Source: Planctomycetota bacterium (GTDB lineage: Bacteria > Planctomycetota > Planctomycetia > Gemmatales > Gemmataceae). Taken from it: a stretch of DNA of 64,000 nucleotides. Of this stretch, positions 43,069 to 51,685 are shown piece after piece (position 1 is the stretch's first letter; each line of letters opens with the position of its first letter). A program made the translations under genes and the position numbers. The notes beneath the pieces were generated by a model that saw only the letters and a list, made by a program, of their open reading frames with translations, made no database searches and was not told the DNA's origin. The stretch lies in contig VGXS01000007.1 of assembly GCA_016873225.1 (NCBI GenBank), positions 61,496-125,495 on the forward strand. The letters run 5' to 3'.

Positions 43069-45714
43069 TCATCGAAGGTAAAGGAACTCGTTGCTCGACC
43101 AAAGGGTTTGACATAGACCGGCCAGAGCCAGCTTGCTTGCCTCGGCCGCGGTTCGGCCGGAAGCCATGTGGGCCCCGGCCTGCCGCGCGAGCGATTCGGC
43201 GCACCAGTCGGCTTCCTCCGCGCCTGGAACCCGGCCCATCACCAGGAGCCAGGCCTGACGGACCTGTTCGGATGGCGTCGGCGCGGCATTCACGATCCTC
43301 GCGGCGCAATGACGGGAATTCACCAGGATGAAATGGTCATTCATCAGGGCGAGCGACTGTTGAACCGTCGCCGAGGCCTCTCGGCGGCATGCTCCCCTGG
43401 TGACCGTCGGCTTGTCGAAATTGGCGAGCAGTGTCGGGTTGTATTGCCTCCGGTTGGACAGGAACACGGCCCGCCGGTAGCTGGCTCCTTGGGCGGGTTC
43501 CTGCTCCGAAACCCGGCCCGTGGCGATGTCGTACGACAACGGAACCGGCGGACCTCCGAGTCTTTCATCGAGCCTGCCCGCATGGGACACGATCGCGTCG
43601 CGGATCGATTCGGCGTCGAGGCGCCTGAGGTTCATCCTCCACAGCAACTCGTTGCCCGGATCAACCCGCGAGGGCGCCTTGGCGACCGAGGATTGCGCGT
43701 AGGCCCTTGAAAGCGCCATCCGCCGGATGACTCTCTTGATCCTCCATCCGTTGTCGCGGAAGTCGGCGGCCAGCCAGTCGAGGAGTTCGGGATGCGAGGG
43801 GGTTGATCCCGACACGCCGAGGTTTTCAGAATTTGCGGATATTCCCTGTCCAAACATGTTTTGCCAGATCCGGTTCACCATGACCCGCGCCGTGAGCCCG
43901 GAGGCCGGTTGCGATGTCGCCGTCAGCCACCTGGCCAAGGCCAGCCGCCGCCCGCTCGAACCCGGCGTCGCATTCGCCTTGAAAAGGCTTTCCGAGTCCC
44001 GGTCCGTCAGGATGCGCAGGAACCCCGGGGGCGCCTCCGCTCCCGGTTTCTCGAAGTCGCCGCGCTTGAAGATGTGGGTGGTTGGCGGGGGCCCGACATC
44101 GTACAGGGCGTGGATCCAGCCGTGGCTCCGCTTGCCCTTGGCGAGTACGGCGATCTCCGTCTCGCGCAGCATCACGGCGGCGCGATCCGCGGCCGAAAGG
44201 GAGCCGTCGACGGCCGCGGCATCAACCTTGACCAGCGGACCAAGCTTGGCCGCCAGATATTTCTGCACGGCATCGCGTTTTTCGGCGGGCTGGTCGAGCG
44301 CCGCCTTCAGGTCCGCCCGGACAGCCTCGGGCACCGCCCGCAGTTTTTCCTCCCTCAAGCGGGCCTCGTGCGGGCCTTTCACCGAGGCGATGGCGCGCCG
44401 GGCCTCCTCCACCTTGCGGTCGATCTCGCGGTTGTGACCGTCGATCTCGGCGACGGCCGCCGCCGAGGCATCGGGGAGAAGCCTTGCCCGGGCGTTCTTC
44501 CAGGCCTTGGGATTCAGCGACGGGGTGAACAGCGCCAGCATCGAGTAGTAGTCGCGGTGAGGTATCGGCTCGAACTTGTGCCCGTGGCATCGGGCGCATT
44601 GCAGCGACAGTCCCAGGACGCTGCTCCCCACCTGTTCCATGGTCTCATGAACATTCGACCAGAGCACGAATGTCCGCGGATCCTCGACGCTGATGTCCTC
44701 CGCCGTCCGCAGGAATCCGGTTGCGACAAGCTTTTCAATGATTTCGGGCGAATAAACCTTGGCCTCGCGCCATGGCACAAGCTCGTCGCCGGCGATCTGC
44801 TCGGTCAGGAAGGTGTCGTAGGGAAGGTCCCTGTTCAGCGCGTCGATGACATAGTCGCGGTAGCGCCACTTTCCCTCGAGGAATCCCCTTGGCTCTCCGA
44901 AGTCCTCGTCAAAGGTCACCGTGTCGGTGTAGCCGACGATGTCAAGCCAGTGCCGCCCCCAGCGGACCCCGAACTGCGGAGATGCCAGGAGCCGGTCGAC
45001 AAGGTGTTCGAGGAAATCGGTCCGGGAATCCTTTTCAAACGCCTCGACCTCTCCCGGCTTCGGAGGAAGACCGGTCAGGTCGAAGGTGACCCTTCGAAGC
45101 AGGGCTGCCCTGTCAACCGGGGCCGCGAACGAAAGCTGGCGCTCGCCAAGCCTGGACAGCAGGAACCGGTCGATGGGGTTGGCGATTCCGCCGATATCCG
45201 GAACCTTGGGTGATTCCAGTTTTCTGAAGGCCCAGTGGTTCCTTTCCCCGCTGGTGAAGATGTCAACGGGGCCTTCCGCGGAGGTAGCGGGAAGGCCGGC
45301 CTTGATCCACTCACGGATGAGCGCGGTTTCCGGCGCGCCGAGCTTCCTGTTGCCCGGCGGCATTTCGCCCGAGAGCACCTTCTCAAGCAGCGGGCTTTGT
45401 TCGGGCTTTCCCGGGACCACCGCGGGGCCGCCATTTCCACCGGCCTTGAGCGCCGAAACCGAATCGATCCCGAGCCGGCCCTTGCGGGTCGTGGCGTCAT
45501 GGCAATTCCCGCAGCGTTGCCGCAGCACAGGCAGGACATCCTTCTCGAAGGAAGGAGGCTCCGCCGCGCCCGAAAGTGGAACCGGGATCATCATTACCGC
45601 CACGATCCACGCGGCGCAAACCGCGGCCACCCGGCGCGCCAATGCGCCGACTTGGTGCCACAGGCACGGGATACCGGCCCCGTCGCGCCGCGGGGAAACC
45701 GCCCTGCGATTCAC
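43069..45714 (-). CDS. PSCyt1-DUF1549-DUF1553 cytochrome protein (pair 2 of the operon)
   Basis: An 881-aa protein, GTG start at 45714 overlapping the 45711 DUF1501 stop (GTGA). The N-terminal 50 residues hold a basic stretch and a membrane/signal segment (VAAVCAAWIVAVMMIPVPL). Heme site QRCGNCHDATTRKGR near 75 and EMPPGNRKLG near 125. DUF1549 carries LSLQCARCHGHKFEPIPHRD near 375, with Gly-His replacing Asp-His after CARCH. A helical insert of about 120 residues rich in Ala, Lys and Glu (VEEARRAIASVKGPHEARLR) precedes DUF1553 (SGLTARVMVNRIWQNMFGQG, ASATVQQSLALMNDHF). The helical insert is probably coiled coil. Redox partner unknown. Confidence 0.92.
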   Translation of the reverse strand: MNRRAVSPRRDGAGIPCLWHQVGALARRVAAVCAAWIVAVMMIPVPLSGAAEPPSFEKDVLPVLRQRCGNCHDATTRKGRLGIDSVSALKAGGNGGPAVVPGKPEQSPLLEKVLSGEMPPGNRKLGAPETALIREWIKAGLPATSAEGPVDIFTSGERNHWAFRKLESPKVPDIGGIANPIDRFLLSRLGERQLSFAAPVDRAALLRRVTFDLTGLPPKPGEVEAFEKDSRTDFLEHLVDRLLASPQFGVRWGRHWLDIVGYTDTVTFDEDFGEPRGFLEGKWRYRDYVIDALNRDLPYDTFLTEQIAGDELVPWREAKVYSPEIIEKLVATGFLRTAEDISVEDPRTFVLWSNVHETMEQVGSSVLGLSLQCARCHGHKFEPIPHRDYYSMLALFTPSLNPKAWKNARARLLPDASAAAVAEIDGHNREIDRKVEEARRAIASVKGPHEARLREEKLRAVPEAVRADLKAALDQPAEKRDAVQKYLAAKLGPLVKVDAAAVDGSLSAADRAAVMLRETEIAVLAKGKRSHGWIHALYDVGPPPTTHIFKRGDFEKPGAEAPPGFLRILTDRDSESLFKANATPGSSGRRLALARWLTATSQPASGLTARVMVNRIWQNMFGQGISANSENLGVSGSTPSHPELLDWLAADFRDNGWRIKRVIRRMALSRAYAQSSVAKAPSRVDPGNELLWRMNLRRLDAESIRDAIVSHAGRLDERLGGPPVPLSYDIATGRVSEQEPAQGASYRRAVFLSNRRQYNPTLLANFDKPTVTRGACRREASATVQQSLALMNDHFILVNSRHCAARIVNAAPTPSEQVRQAWLLVMGRVPGAEEADWCAESLARQAGAHMASGRTAAEASKLALAGLCQTLWSSNEFLYLR

Positions 45715-47132
45715 GCGATCACCTCCCTGACCACATGGCCGTGCACATCGGTGAGCCTTTCGTGACGGCCCTGGTGGAAGTGGGTGAGGCGCTCGTGGTC
45801 GAGGCCCATGAGGTGGAGGATGGTGGCGTGCAGGTCGTGGATGTGGACCTTGTTCTCAACGGCCTGGAATCCGAGGTCATCGGTGGCGCCGTGGGTGACG
45901 CCGCCCTTGGCGCCGCCGCCGGCCAGCCACATGCTGAATCCGTACGGGTTGTGATTGCGACCGGGTTCGTTGCGGCCCTCGCTGAACGGCATTCGTCCAA
46001 ACTCGCCTCCCCAGACGACGAGGGTGCTGTCGAGCATGCCGCGCGCGGCCAGGTCGGTGAGCAGGCCGGCGATGGGCCTGTCGACCTCGGCGGCATGCTT
46101 GCCGTGGTTGCTTTCGATGCCGGCGTGGGCGTCCCAGGTGTCTTCAAGATGGCCGCCGCCGCTGTAAAGCTGCACGAAGCGGACGCCTCGCTCGACCAGC
46201 CTGCGGGCGATCAGGCAGTTGCGGCCGAATTCGTCGGTGACCTTGTCGCCCACCCCGTAAAGGGAAAGGGTCGCCTGCGATTCCCTGGCGAGATCGACCG
46301 CCTCGGGCGCGGCGGCCTGCATCTTGAACGCCAGCTCATAGCTTTGGGCCCGCGCCGCCAGTTCGCGTCCGCCCGGCCGCAAGTCCATGTGCCTTTGATT
46401 GAGTTCGGCCAGCAGGTCGAGTTGGGCCCGCTGCGCCGCCCGGGTGATTCCCGCGGGACCGCGGAGATCGAGGATCGGGTCGCCGCTGGGCCTGAACAGG
46501 GTGCCGCTGTAGGCGGCCGAAATGAAGCCGCTCGACCAGTTCGGCTGGCCGCTGATCGGCCCGCCTCGCTTGTCCATCAGCACCACATACCCGGGAAGGT
46601 TGCTGTTTTCGGCGCCAAGGCCGTACACGGCCCAACTGCCCAGGGACGGCCTGCCGATGAAGGTCTTGCCGGTGTTCATCATGACAAGCGCGGAGCCATG
46701 GGCATGGCTGTCGGTGTGGCATGAGCGGATCACGGCCAGCTTGTCGGCATGCGCGCGAACCAGGGGAAAGTAATCGGACACGGGCAGGCCGCTGGCGCCG
46801 CCAGGGCGGAACGGCCGGAATTCGGGAGTGAGGAAGCCGATTTTCCTGCCTCCCGAATTGATGAACTTCTTGTCCTTGGGCATTTCCGAGCCCGCGAACC
46901 TGGAGAGGGTGGGCTTGGGATCGAAGGTGTCCACCTGGCTCGGTCCACCGTTCATCATGAGGAAGATGCAGGCCTTGGCCTTTCCGGCATGGTGCGGTCG
47001 CCTCGGGGCGAGGGGCCCATCCGCGCGCGCCTCCCGGCCGAGCATTCCCGCCAAGGCGACTCCCGCGAAGCCGCCACCCATCTCCCACAGGAGTTCCCGG
47101 CGGGCCAGTCCGCATGGAAAGAGACGATTCAT
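45711..47132 (-). CDS. DUF1501 protein (pair 1 of the operon)
   Basis: A 473-aa protein. The N-terminus CGLARRELLWEMGGGFAGVA is Tat-like. Blocks: IFLMMNGGPSQVDTFDPKP near 58; EDTWDAHAGIESNHGKHA near 330; WGGEFGRMPFSEGRNEPGRN near 370; and HDLHATILHLMGLDHERLTH near 435, followed by FHQGRHERLTDVHGHVV. It shares the same layout as the 33200 copy but differs at many surface positions, so the duplication is old. It starts 9 bp after the stop of the 47142 cytochrome. Confidence 0.92.
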   Translation of the reverse strand: MNRLFPCGLARRELLWEMGGGFAGVALAGMLGREARADGPLAPRRPHHAGKAKACIFLMMNGGPSQVDTFDPKPTLSRFAGSEMPKDKKFINSGGRKIGFLTPEFRPFRPGGASGLPVSDYFPLVRAHADKLAVIRSCHTDSHAHGSALVMMNTGKTFIGRPSLGSWAVYGLGAENSNLPGYVVLMDKRGGPISGQPNWSSGFISAAYSGTLFRPSGDPILDLRGPAGITRAAQRAQLDLLAELNQRHMDLRPGGRELAARAQSYELAFKMQAAAPEAVDLARESQATLSLYGVGDKVTDEFGRNCLIARRLVERGVRFVQLYSGGGHLEDTWDAHAGIESNHGKHAAEVDRPIAGLLTDLAARGMLDSTLVVWGGEFGRMPFSEGRNEPGRNHNPYGFSMWLAGGGAKGGVTHGATDDLGFQAVENKVHIHDLHATILHLMGLDHERLTHFHQGRHERLTDVHGHVVREVIA

Positions 47133-47141
47133 GCCTCCACC

Positions 47142-49397
47142 TCAATCCACATGGATGAACTCGTTGGTGTTGAGCAGGACATGGCAGAGGGAGGCAAGGG
47201 CCTCGCGCGCGGGGTCGCCGGCCGCCTCCAACAATTTCGCCTGCGTTTCCAGGTGCTTGAGTCCGGCCGAGAGTTCGTCGGAAGACGGGTTCCGGCCAAG
47301 GGCCAGGCGCCAGCCCGCCTCCACCCGGGCCTTGCCCTCGACGCGCGTGCCGATTCGTCCCGCCAGGGCCGCGCTTTGCTCATGCACGAACGGATTGTTC
47401 AGCAGGGCCAAAGCCTGCGTGGGCACCGTGGTGACATCGCGGCGGCAGTTGGGCAGCGTGGTGTCGGGCAGGTCGAATGTGGTGAGCAGCGGCGGCAGCA
47501 AGCCGCGCTTGGCAAAGATGTAAACGCTGCGGCGGCCTTGCTCCTCGGGCGGAGACGGCTTCCAGGCGCGGGATTTCGTCGAGAGGCCCTCGAGCGCGTC
47601 CGCCGGTATCACCGGTGAAAAACTGGGCCCACCAACCTTGTCGAGCCGCAGGTTCCCCGAGGCGGCAAGCAGGCTGTCGCGAAGCGATTCGGCGTCGAGC
47701 CTGCGACGCTCGGTTCGCCACAGCAGGCGGTTGGAGGCGTCGGTACCGGCGTACCGCTCATGGAGCGGATGGCTGGAACCCTGCCTGTAGGTCTCAGACA
47801 TGAGGATGAGCCGGTGGATCGGCTTGGTCCTGCCGCCGTTGTCCATGAACTCGGCCGCCAGCCAGTCGAGCAACTCGGGATGGGTCGGCTTCTCGCCGGT
47901 GAACCCGAAGTTGTCGGTGGTGCGGACCAGGCCCGCCCCGAAGTGACCCTGCCAGACGCGATTCACCCACACGCGCGCGGAAAGAGGATTTTTCGGGTCG
48001 GAAATCCAGTTGGCCAACTGGAGGCGGCGGGTCGTCGTCCTGGCGGTCGCGGGAGGCTCGGCGAGCGGCCCGGCCAGCGAGGTGATGGCGGAAAGGTGCC
48101 CGGGTTGAACGACCTGCCCGGGCCGGGCCGGGTCGCCCTTCCTCAGCAGGTGCAGCGGCGGAGCCGAGCGGCCTTTGTCGGTCCATCCGAAGACATTCGG
48201 GTACCCGAGCGCCTTGGCATCCGGGCCGCCCAGGGGCGATCCCGGCTGCACATGCCCGGCCCAGAAGGCGCCTCCGATGCGGTAATAATCCTCCTGCGAT
48301 ATAGGGTCGAACTTGTGGTCATGGCAGCGGGCGCAGCGCACCGTCATCGCCAGGAACGCGGTCGTGGTCGCGCCCACCATGTCCTCCAGGCGGTCGTACT
48401 GGTATTCGCGGGGATCGTTCGGCTCGTCGTTCCAGGTGCCGAGGCGCATGAATCCGGTGGCGATCACGCCCCGCTCACCGGCGCCGGGAACCTCATCCCC
48501 GGCCAGTTGCTCCGCGACAAACCTGGCGAAAGGCATGTCGCTGTTGAAGGCGTTGATGACCCAGTCGCGGTACTTCCAGACATCGGGCTTCACCTGGTCC
48601 CGTTCGTAGCCGCAGGTTTCGGCATAGCGAACCGTGTCGAGCCAATAGCGGCCCCATCGTTCGCCATGGTGGGGCGAAGCCAGGAGCGAATCGACGAGCC
48701 TCCCATACGCGTCCGGCCTCGGATCACCGGCGAAAGCCTCGACTTCCTCGAACCTGGGCGGCAAGCCGATCAGGTCGAAATAAAGCCTGCGGATGAGGGT
48801 GCGCCTGTCCGCGGGCGGGGCCGGTTTCATGCCCGCTTCGGCCAGCTTTTCGCGGACGAAGGCATCGACCGGGTTGCCTGGCATGGGCTGGGCGGGCCTG
48901 GACACCGGCTTCAGGCTCCACCAGTCACGGCCGGCGCGGCTGGCCGTCGTGACGGCAAACGGGTCGATGGGATCGGTTCCCCAGGACGCTCCCGATTCGA
49001 TCCATGCCTTGAGAAGCGCCTTTTCAGGATCCTGAAGAGCCTTCTTGGGCGGCATCTCGCCGGCGGCCACCCGTTTCCACAATTCCGAGGCGGCCGGTTT
49101 TCCGGCGACAACGGCCTTGAGCGCCGACTTGCGGCGGCTCAGGTCAAGGCCGCCCTTGGGTTCATCCCCCGAGTGGCATTCCAGGCACCTTGAAACCAGA
49201 ACGGGCATCACGGAACGGTCGAAATCGGGCGCACCGGCGCGCGCCTGGGTTTTGCAAAGCAGGGCCAGCAAGAATCCGAGCGCGGCCCAACGCCACCATG
49301 CCGGGCGCACGCCCCCCCGTGCCGCTGTTGGGTGCCGTGGCGACACGGTGTTTCCCGGCGAGGCCGACCGGCATGTGAAAAGGCCTTCGCGGCTCAT
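47142..49397 (-). CDS. PSCyt1-DUF1549-DUF1553 cytochrome protein (pair 1, next to the regulator)
   Basis: A 751-aa protein, the shortest of the five. Its ATG at 49397 overlaps the GntR stop (ATGA), tying it to the regulator. The N-terminus has about 30 polar residues, then AWWRWAALGFLLALLCKTQA as signal or anchor. Heme site SRCLECHSGDEPKGG near 75; axial Met candidate GEMPPKKA near 113; TVRCARCHDHKFDPISQED near 355. DUF1553 carries NPLSARVWVNRVWQGHFGAG near 480 and VTTVPTQALALLNN near 660. The PSCyt1 segment is shorter than in the others and lacks the GGDTGPAV loop. It is co-transcribed with the regulator gene. Confidence 0.92.
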   Translation of the reverse strand: MSREGLFTCRSASPGNTVSPRHPTAARGGVRPAWWRWAALGFLLALLCKTQARAGAPDFDRSVMPVLVSRCLECHSGDEPKGGLDLSRRKSALKAVVAGKPAASELWKRVAAGEMPPKKALQDPEKALLKAWIESGASWGTDPIDPFAVTTASRAGRDWWSLKPVSRPAQPMPGNPVDAFVREKLAEAGMKPAPPADRRTLIRRLYFDLIGLPPRFEEVEAFAGDPRPDAYGRLVDSLLASPHHGERWGRYWLDTVRYAETCGYERDQVKPDVWKYRDWVINAFNSDMPFARFVAEQLAGDEVPGAGERGVIATGFMRLGTWNDEPNDPREYQYDRLEDMVGATTTAFLAMTVRCARCHDHKFDPISQEDYYRIGGAFWAGHVQPGSPLGGPDAKALGYPNVFGWTDKGRSAPPLHLLRKGDPARPGQVVQPGHLSAITSLAGPLAEPPATARTTTRRLQLANWISDPKNPLSARVWVNRVWQGHFGAGLVRTTDNFGFTGEKPTHPELLDWLAAEFMDNGGRTKPIHRLILMSETYRQGSSHPLHERYAGTDASNRLLWRTERRRLDAESLRDSLLAASGNLRLDKVGGPSFSPVIPADALEGLSTKSRAWKPSPPEEQGRRSVYIFAKRGLLPPLLTTFDLPDTTLPNCRRDVTTVPTQALALLNNPFVHEQSAALAGRIGTRVEGKARVEAGWRLALGRNPSSDELSAGLKHLETQAKLLEAAGDPAREALASLCHVLLNTNEFIHVD

Positions 49398-50101
49398 TCC
49401 CGGGCCTCCACCGGGGAATCGAACGCGCCGGATTCACCCAGTTCCACGAGCCATCCCTCGGCCTGTTCCCGGGCGATGGACTCGGCTCCGGCGCCGTCGC
49501 CGCGGCTGATCGCATCGAACAGCGCGGCATGGGCCTTCACCGTGTTGATCCGGACGGCCAGTGTTTTTCTCTCCCACGCCTGGTGGAACAGGCGCATGAC
49601 GACGCGCAACTGCGAGGCGAGGTTTTCCCAAGAGGCGGAGAGCCTGCTGTTGCCCGCGGCCGCCATGATCAACCTGTGGTATTCGAAGTCGAGTCCGGTG
49701 ATGTCGGACAATGTCCTGGCCCGCTTGAGATTGGTGAGGTTGCGCGCGATCTCCCCCAGGGCGGTGGCATCGCCCCGGTTTGCCGCGAGTCGAGCCGCCA
49801 TGGGTTCGAGCACCAGGCGCATCACACCCAGTTCACGGACATCCTCCAGCGTGAAGGTCCGCACCCGCGCCGTGCCGCGGCGGTCGAAGGTGACGAGTCC
49901 CTCGCGCTCGAGGATGACGAGCGCTTCCCGGACGGGCACCCGGCTCACCCCCAGGAGTTCGCCAATTCTGGCTTCGGGAAGGGAATCACCGGCGCGGATG
50001 CCGCCACCGATGATTTCGGAGCGGAGATACTTGGCGGCGGAAGCCGAAACCGTGGTCTTGACCAAGGGCGCGGGCCTGACGGCGATCATGTCGTGATCCA
50101 T
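49394..50101 (-). CDS. GntR-family transcriptional regulator, FadR/FCD subgroup
   Basis: A 235-aa protein started at MDHDMIAVRPAP; the ORF-track start is ten codons earlier. The N-terminal winged helix-turn-helix (about 15-75) has AAKYLRSEIIGGGIRAGDSL, ARIGELLGVSRVPVREALVILEREGLV (recognition helix) and a wing FDRRGTARVRTF. The FCD domain (about 85-225) has LGVMRLVLEPMAARLAA and DFEYHRLIMAAAGNSRL, whose acidic/His residues usually bind a metal and an organic acid. FCD regulators commonly repress carbohydrate or sugar-acid catabolism genes. It heads the operon of four PSCyt1/DUF1501 pairs with an overlapping stop, so it most likely controls them and itself. Inducer unknown. Confidence 0.93.
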   Translation of the reverse strand: MDHDMIAVRPAPLVKTTVSASAAKYLRSEIIGGGIRAGDSLPEARIGELLGVSRVPVREALVILEREGLVTFDRRGTARVRTFTLEDVRELGVMRLVLEPMAARLAANRGDATALGEIARNLTNLKRARTLSDITGLDFEYHRLIMAAAGNSRLSASWENLASQLRVVMRLFHQAWERKTLAVRINTVKAHAALFDAISRGDGAGAESIAREQAEGWLVELGESGAFDSPVEARE

Positions 50102-50140
50102 GGAATTACGGGCGGGCGGGAATGCAAGCATCCCACGGTA

Positions 50141-50156
50141 GACGGTATACTGTCAA
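50141..50156 (-). promoter_or_regulatory. Promoter -35 box overlapping a GTATAC-centred palindrome
   Basis: On the minus strand TTGACA (50156-50151) runs directly into GTATACCGTC. The 14-base stretch 50141-50154 is a near palindrome, GACNGTATACNGTC, with two mismatching positions. FCD-type GntR proteins often bind short palindromes centred on GTATAC-like cores. A -10 box 17 bases downstream (GGATGC) is weak. Position 40-55 bp before the regulator start fits autoregulation. Confidence 0.5.
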
Positions 50157-50178
50157 GGTTGCCGGGGCGTGGGCACGC

Positions 50179-51639
50179 TCAGGCCAATCCCTTGATCGGT
50201 TCGCCATGGTAGACATGGTGGGGGCGGTCGAGGGGGTCGCGCCAGGCCACTGTTTTCGGCAGGCCGAGCGAGTGGTAGATGGTCGCGGCCATGTTTTCGG
50301 GAGTTTGCGGATCAACCGATGGGTAAGCGCCGTGCCTGTCGCTTGATCCGATCACGGTTCCGCCACGGGTGCCTCCACCCGCGAAGAAAACCGTCTGCAC
50401 GGCGCCCCAATGGTCGCGGCCGGGCAGTTTCGACTTCAGGCTGGACTCGGTGAACACCCGGGGCGTGCGGCCGAATTCACCCGCCATCACCACCAGCACA
50501 TCGTCGAGCATGCCCCGCTCGTGCAGGTCGTCCAGCAGGGCCGACAAGGCCCTGTCGGTGGGTGGAAACAGAAATTCCCTGAGGTTGCGGAACGCGGCCT
50601 CATGCGTGTCCCATGTCTCGTCGTTTCCGAGGTTCACCTGAACCATGCGCACCCCCGATTCGACCAGTTGCCTGGCCATGAGGAGCGACCATCCGAATGA
50701 GTTGCGGCCGTAACGGTCCTGGTCGGCCGCTGGCGCGCCATGAACATCGAGGGCCTTGTGAACCCGGCCGTCTAGGAGCATGCTCACGGCCGATTGCCGG
50801 TGCCGGTCGAGCGCGCCCGTGGAAGCGCCGTCGTCGAGGCCGCGGGACTGGCGGTCGATCGCTTGCAGCAGCCTGGAACGGCTGCCAACCCGCTCGGGAA
50901 TCATGTCGTGCGACAGTTCCAACCGCGGCGCCTCGAACCGGTAGTTGGAGGGGATGGTTTTCCCATCGGCGCGCTGGAAGCCGTACTCCGGAAACGCTCC
51001 GTGAACATAGCTGGCGTCCCGGTAATGGCTCGCCTCGATGAACCAAGGGTCATGCCGGGGGCCCATCTGGGCGGCGAACTGGCCGGGAATGGTCCGTCCG
51101 GTGACATGAACGAGCTTTTCGGGAAGCACGGCGGCGGGGGGCAGGTTGTTCCTCGGAGGAAAAAGACCTGTCACGACCGAAGCCATGCACGGGAAGTCGG
51201 TGGGCTTGGGCTTGTTGTTGTCGAAGCCTGCGGGCTTTTCCGTGCGTCCGGTGAGCATGACATGGTGCCCGAGCGAGTGCTCGTTGTACGGATGCGTCAG
51301 CGATCTCACGAGGGCCCAGCGGTGGCTTCGGGCCGCCAGCATCGGCAAGTGCTCGCATATCTGCAGGCCGGGGGTGCGCGTGGCGATCGGCTTAAACTCG
51401 CCCCGGATGTTCTCGGGCGCCGCGGGTTTCGGGTCGAAGCTGTCGTGCTGGCCGAGTCCGCCCGAGAGGAAAATGTAAATCACGGCCCGTTTTTTGGCGG
51501 AGGCCGCGATTCCCGTTTCGGGGGCCATGGCGCGGAGGCCCGCCAAGTGGTTGGTTCCCAGTCCCAGAATGCCGACAGCGCCCGCCTGAACGGCGACTCG
51601 CCGGGCGATTCCAGGATGGCGGAGCACCAGGTGATTCAT
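50179..51639 (-). CDS. Solitary DUF1501 protein upstream of the GntR operon
   Basis: A 486-aa protein without its own cytochrome partner. N-terminus HPGIARRVAVQAGAVGILGL. Family blocks are diverged: YIFLSGGLGQHDSFDPKPAA near 58 (GLGQHD in place of GPSHVD), NDETWDTHEAAFRNL near 350, MAGEFGRTPRVFTESSLKSK near 395, GRDHWGAVQTVFFAGG, and a C-terminus ending WRDPLDRPHHVYHGEPIKGL. Its different ending and first motif suggest a separate subfamily. Its stop lies 77 bp before the GntR start, with the regulator promoter in between, so it is probably a separate unit. It may still share regulation through the palindrome. Confidence 0.88.
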   Translation of the reverse strand: MNHLVLRHPGIARRVAVQAGAVGILGLGTNHLAGLRAMAPETGIAASAKKRAVIYIFLSGGLGQHDSFDPKPAAPENIRGEFKPIATRTPGLQICEHLPMLAARSHRWALVRSLTHPYNEHSLGHHVMLTGRTEKPAGFDNNKPKPTDFPCMASVVTGLFPPRNNLPPAAVLPEKLVHVTGRTIPGQFAAQMGPRHDPWFIEASHYRDASYVHGAFPEYGFQRADGKTIPSNYRFEAPRLELSHDMIPERVGSRSRLLQAIDRQSRGLDDGASTGALDRHRQSAVSMLLDGRVHKALDVHGAPAADQDRYGRNSFGWSLLMARQLVESGVRMVQVNLGNDETWDTHEAAFRNLREFLFPPTDRALSALLDDLHERGMLDDVLVVMAGEFGRTPRVFTESSLKSKLPGRDHWGAVQTVFFAGGGTRGGTVIGSSDRHGAYPSVDPQTPENMAATIYHSLGLPKTVAWRDPLDRPHHVYHGEPIKGLA

Positions 51640-51685
51640 GCGACTCCCCGTCAGTAGGAGGCGGTTGGCGGGAATGAAATGTCCC

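Noticed and set aside
33200-49397. Recent tandem amplification of the cytochrome/DUF1501 pairs
   Set aside because: The paralogues differ widely in length and sequence, and no long identical DNA stretch was seen, so the duplications are old.
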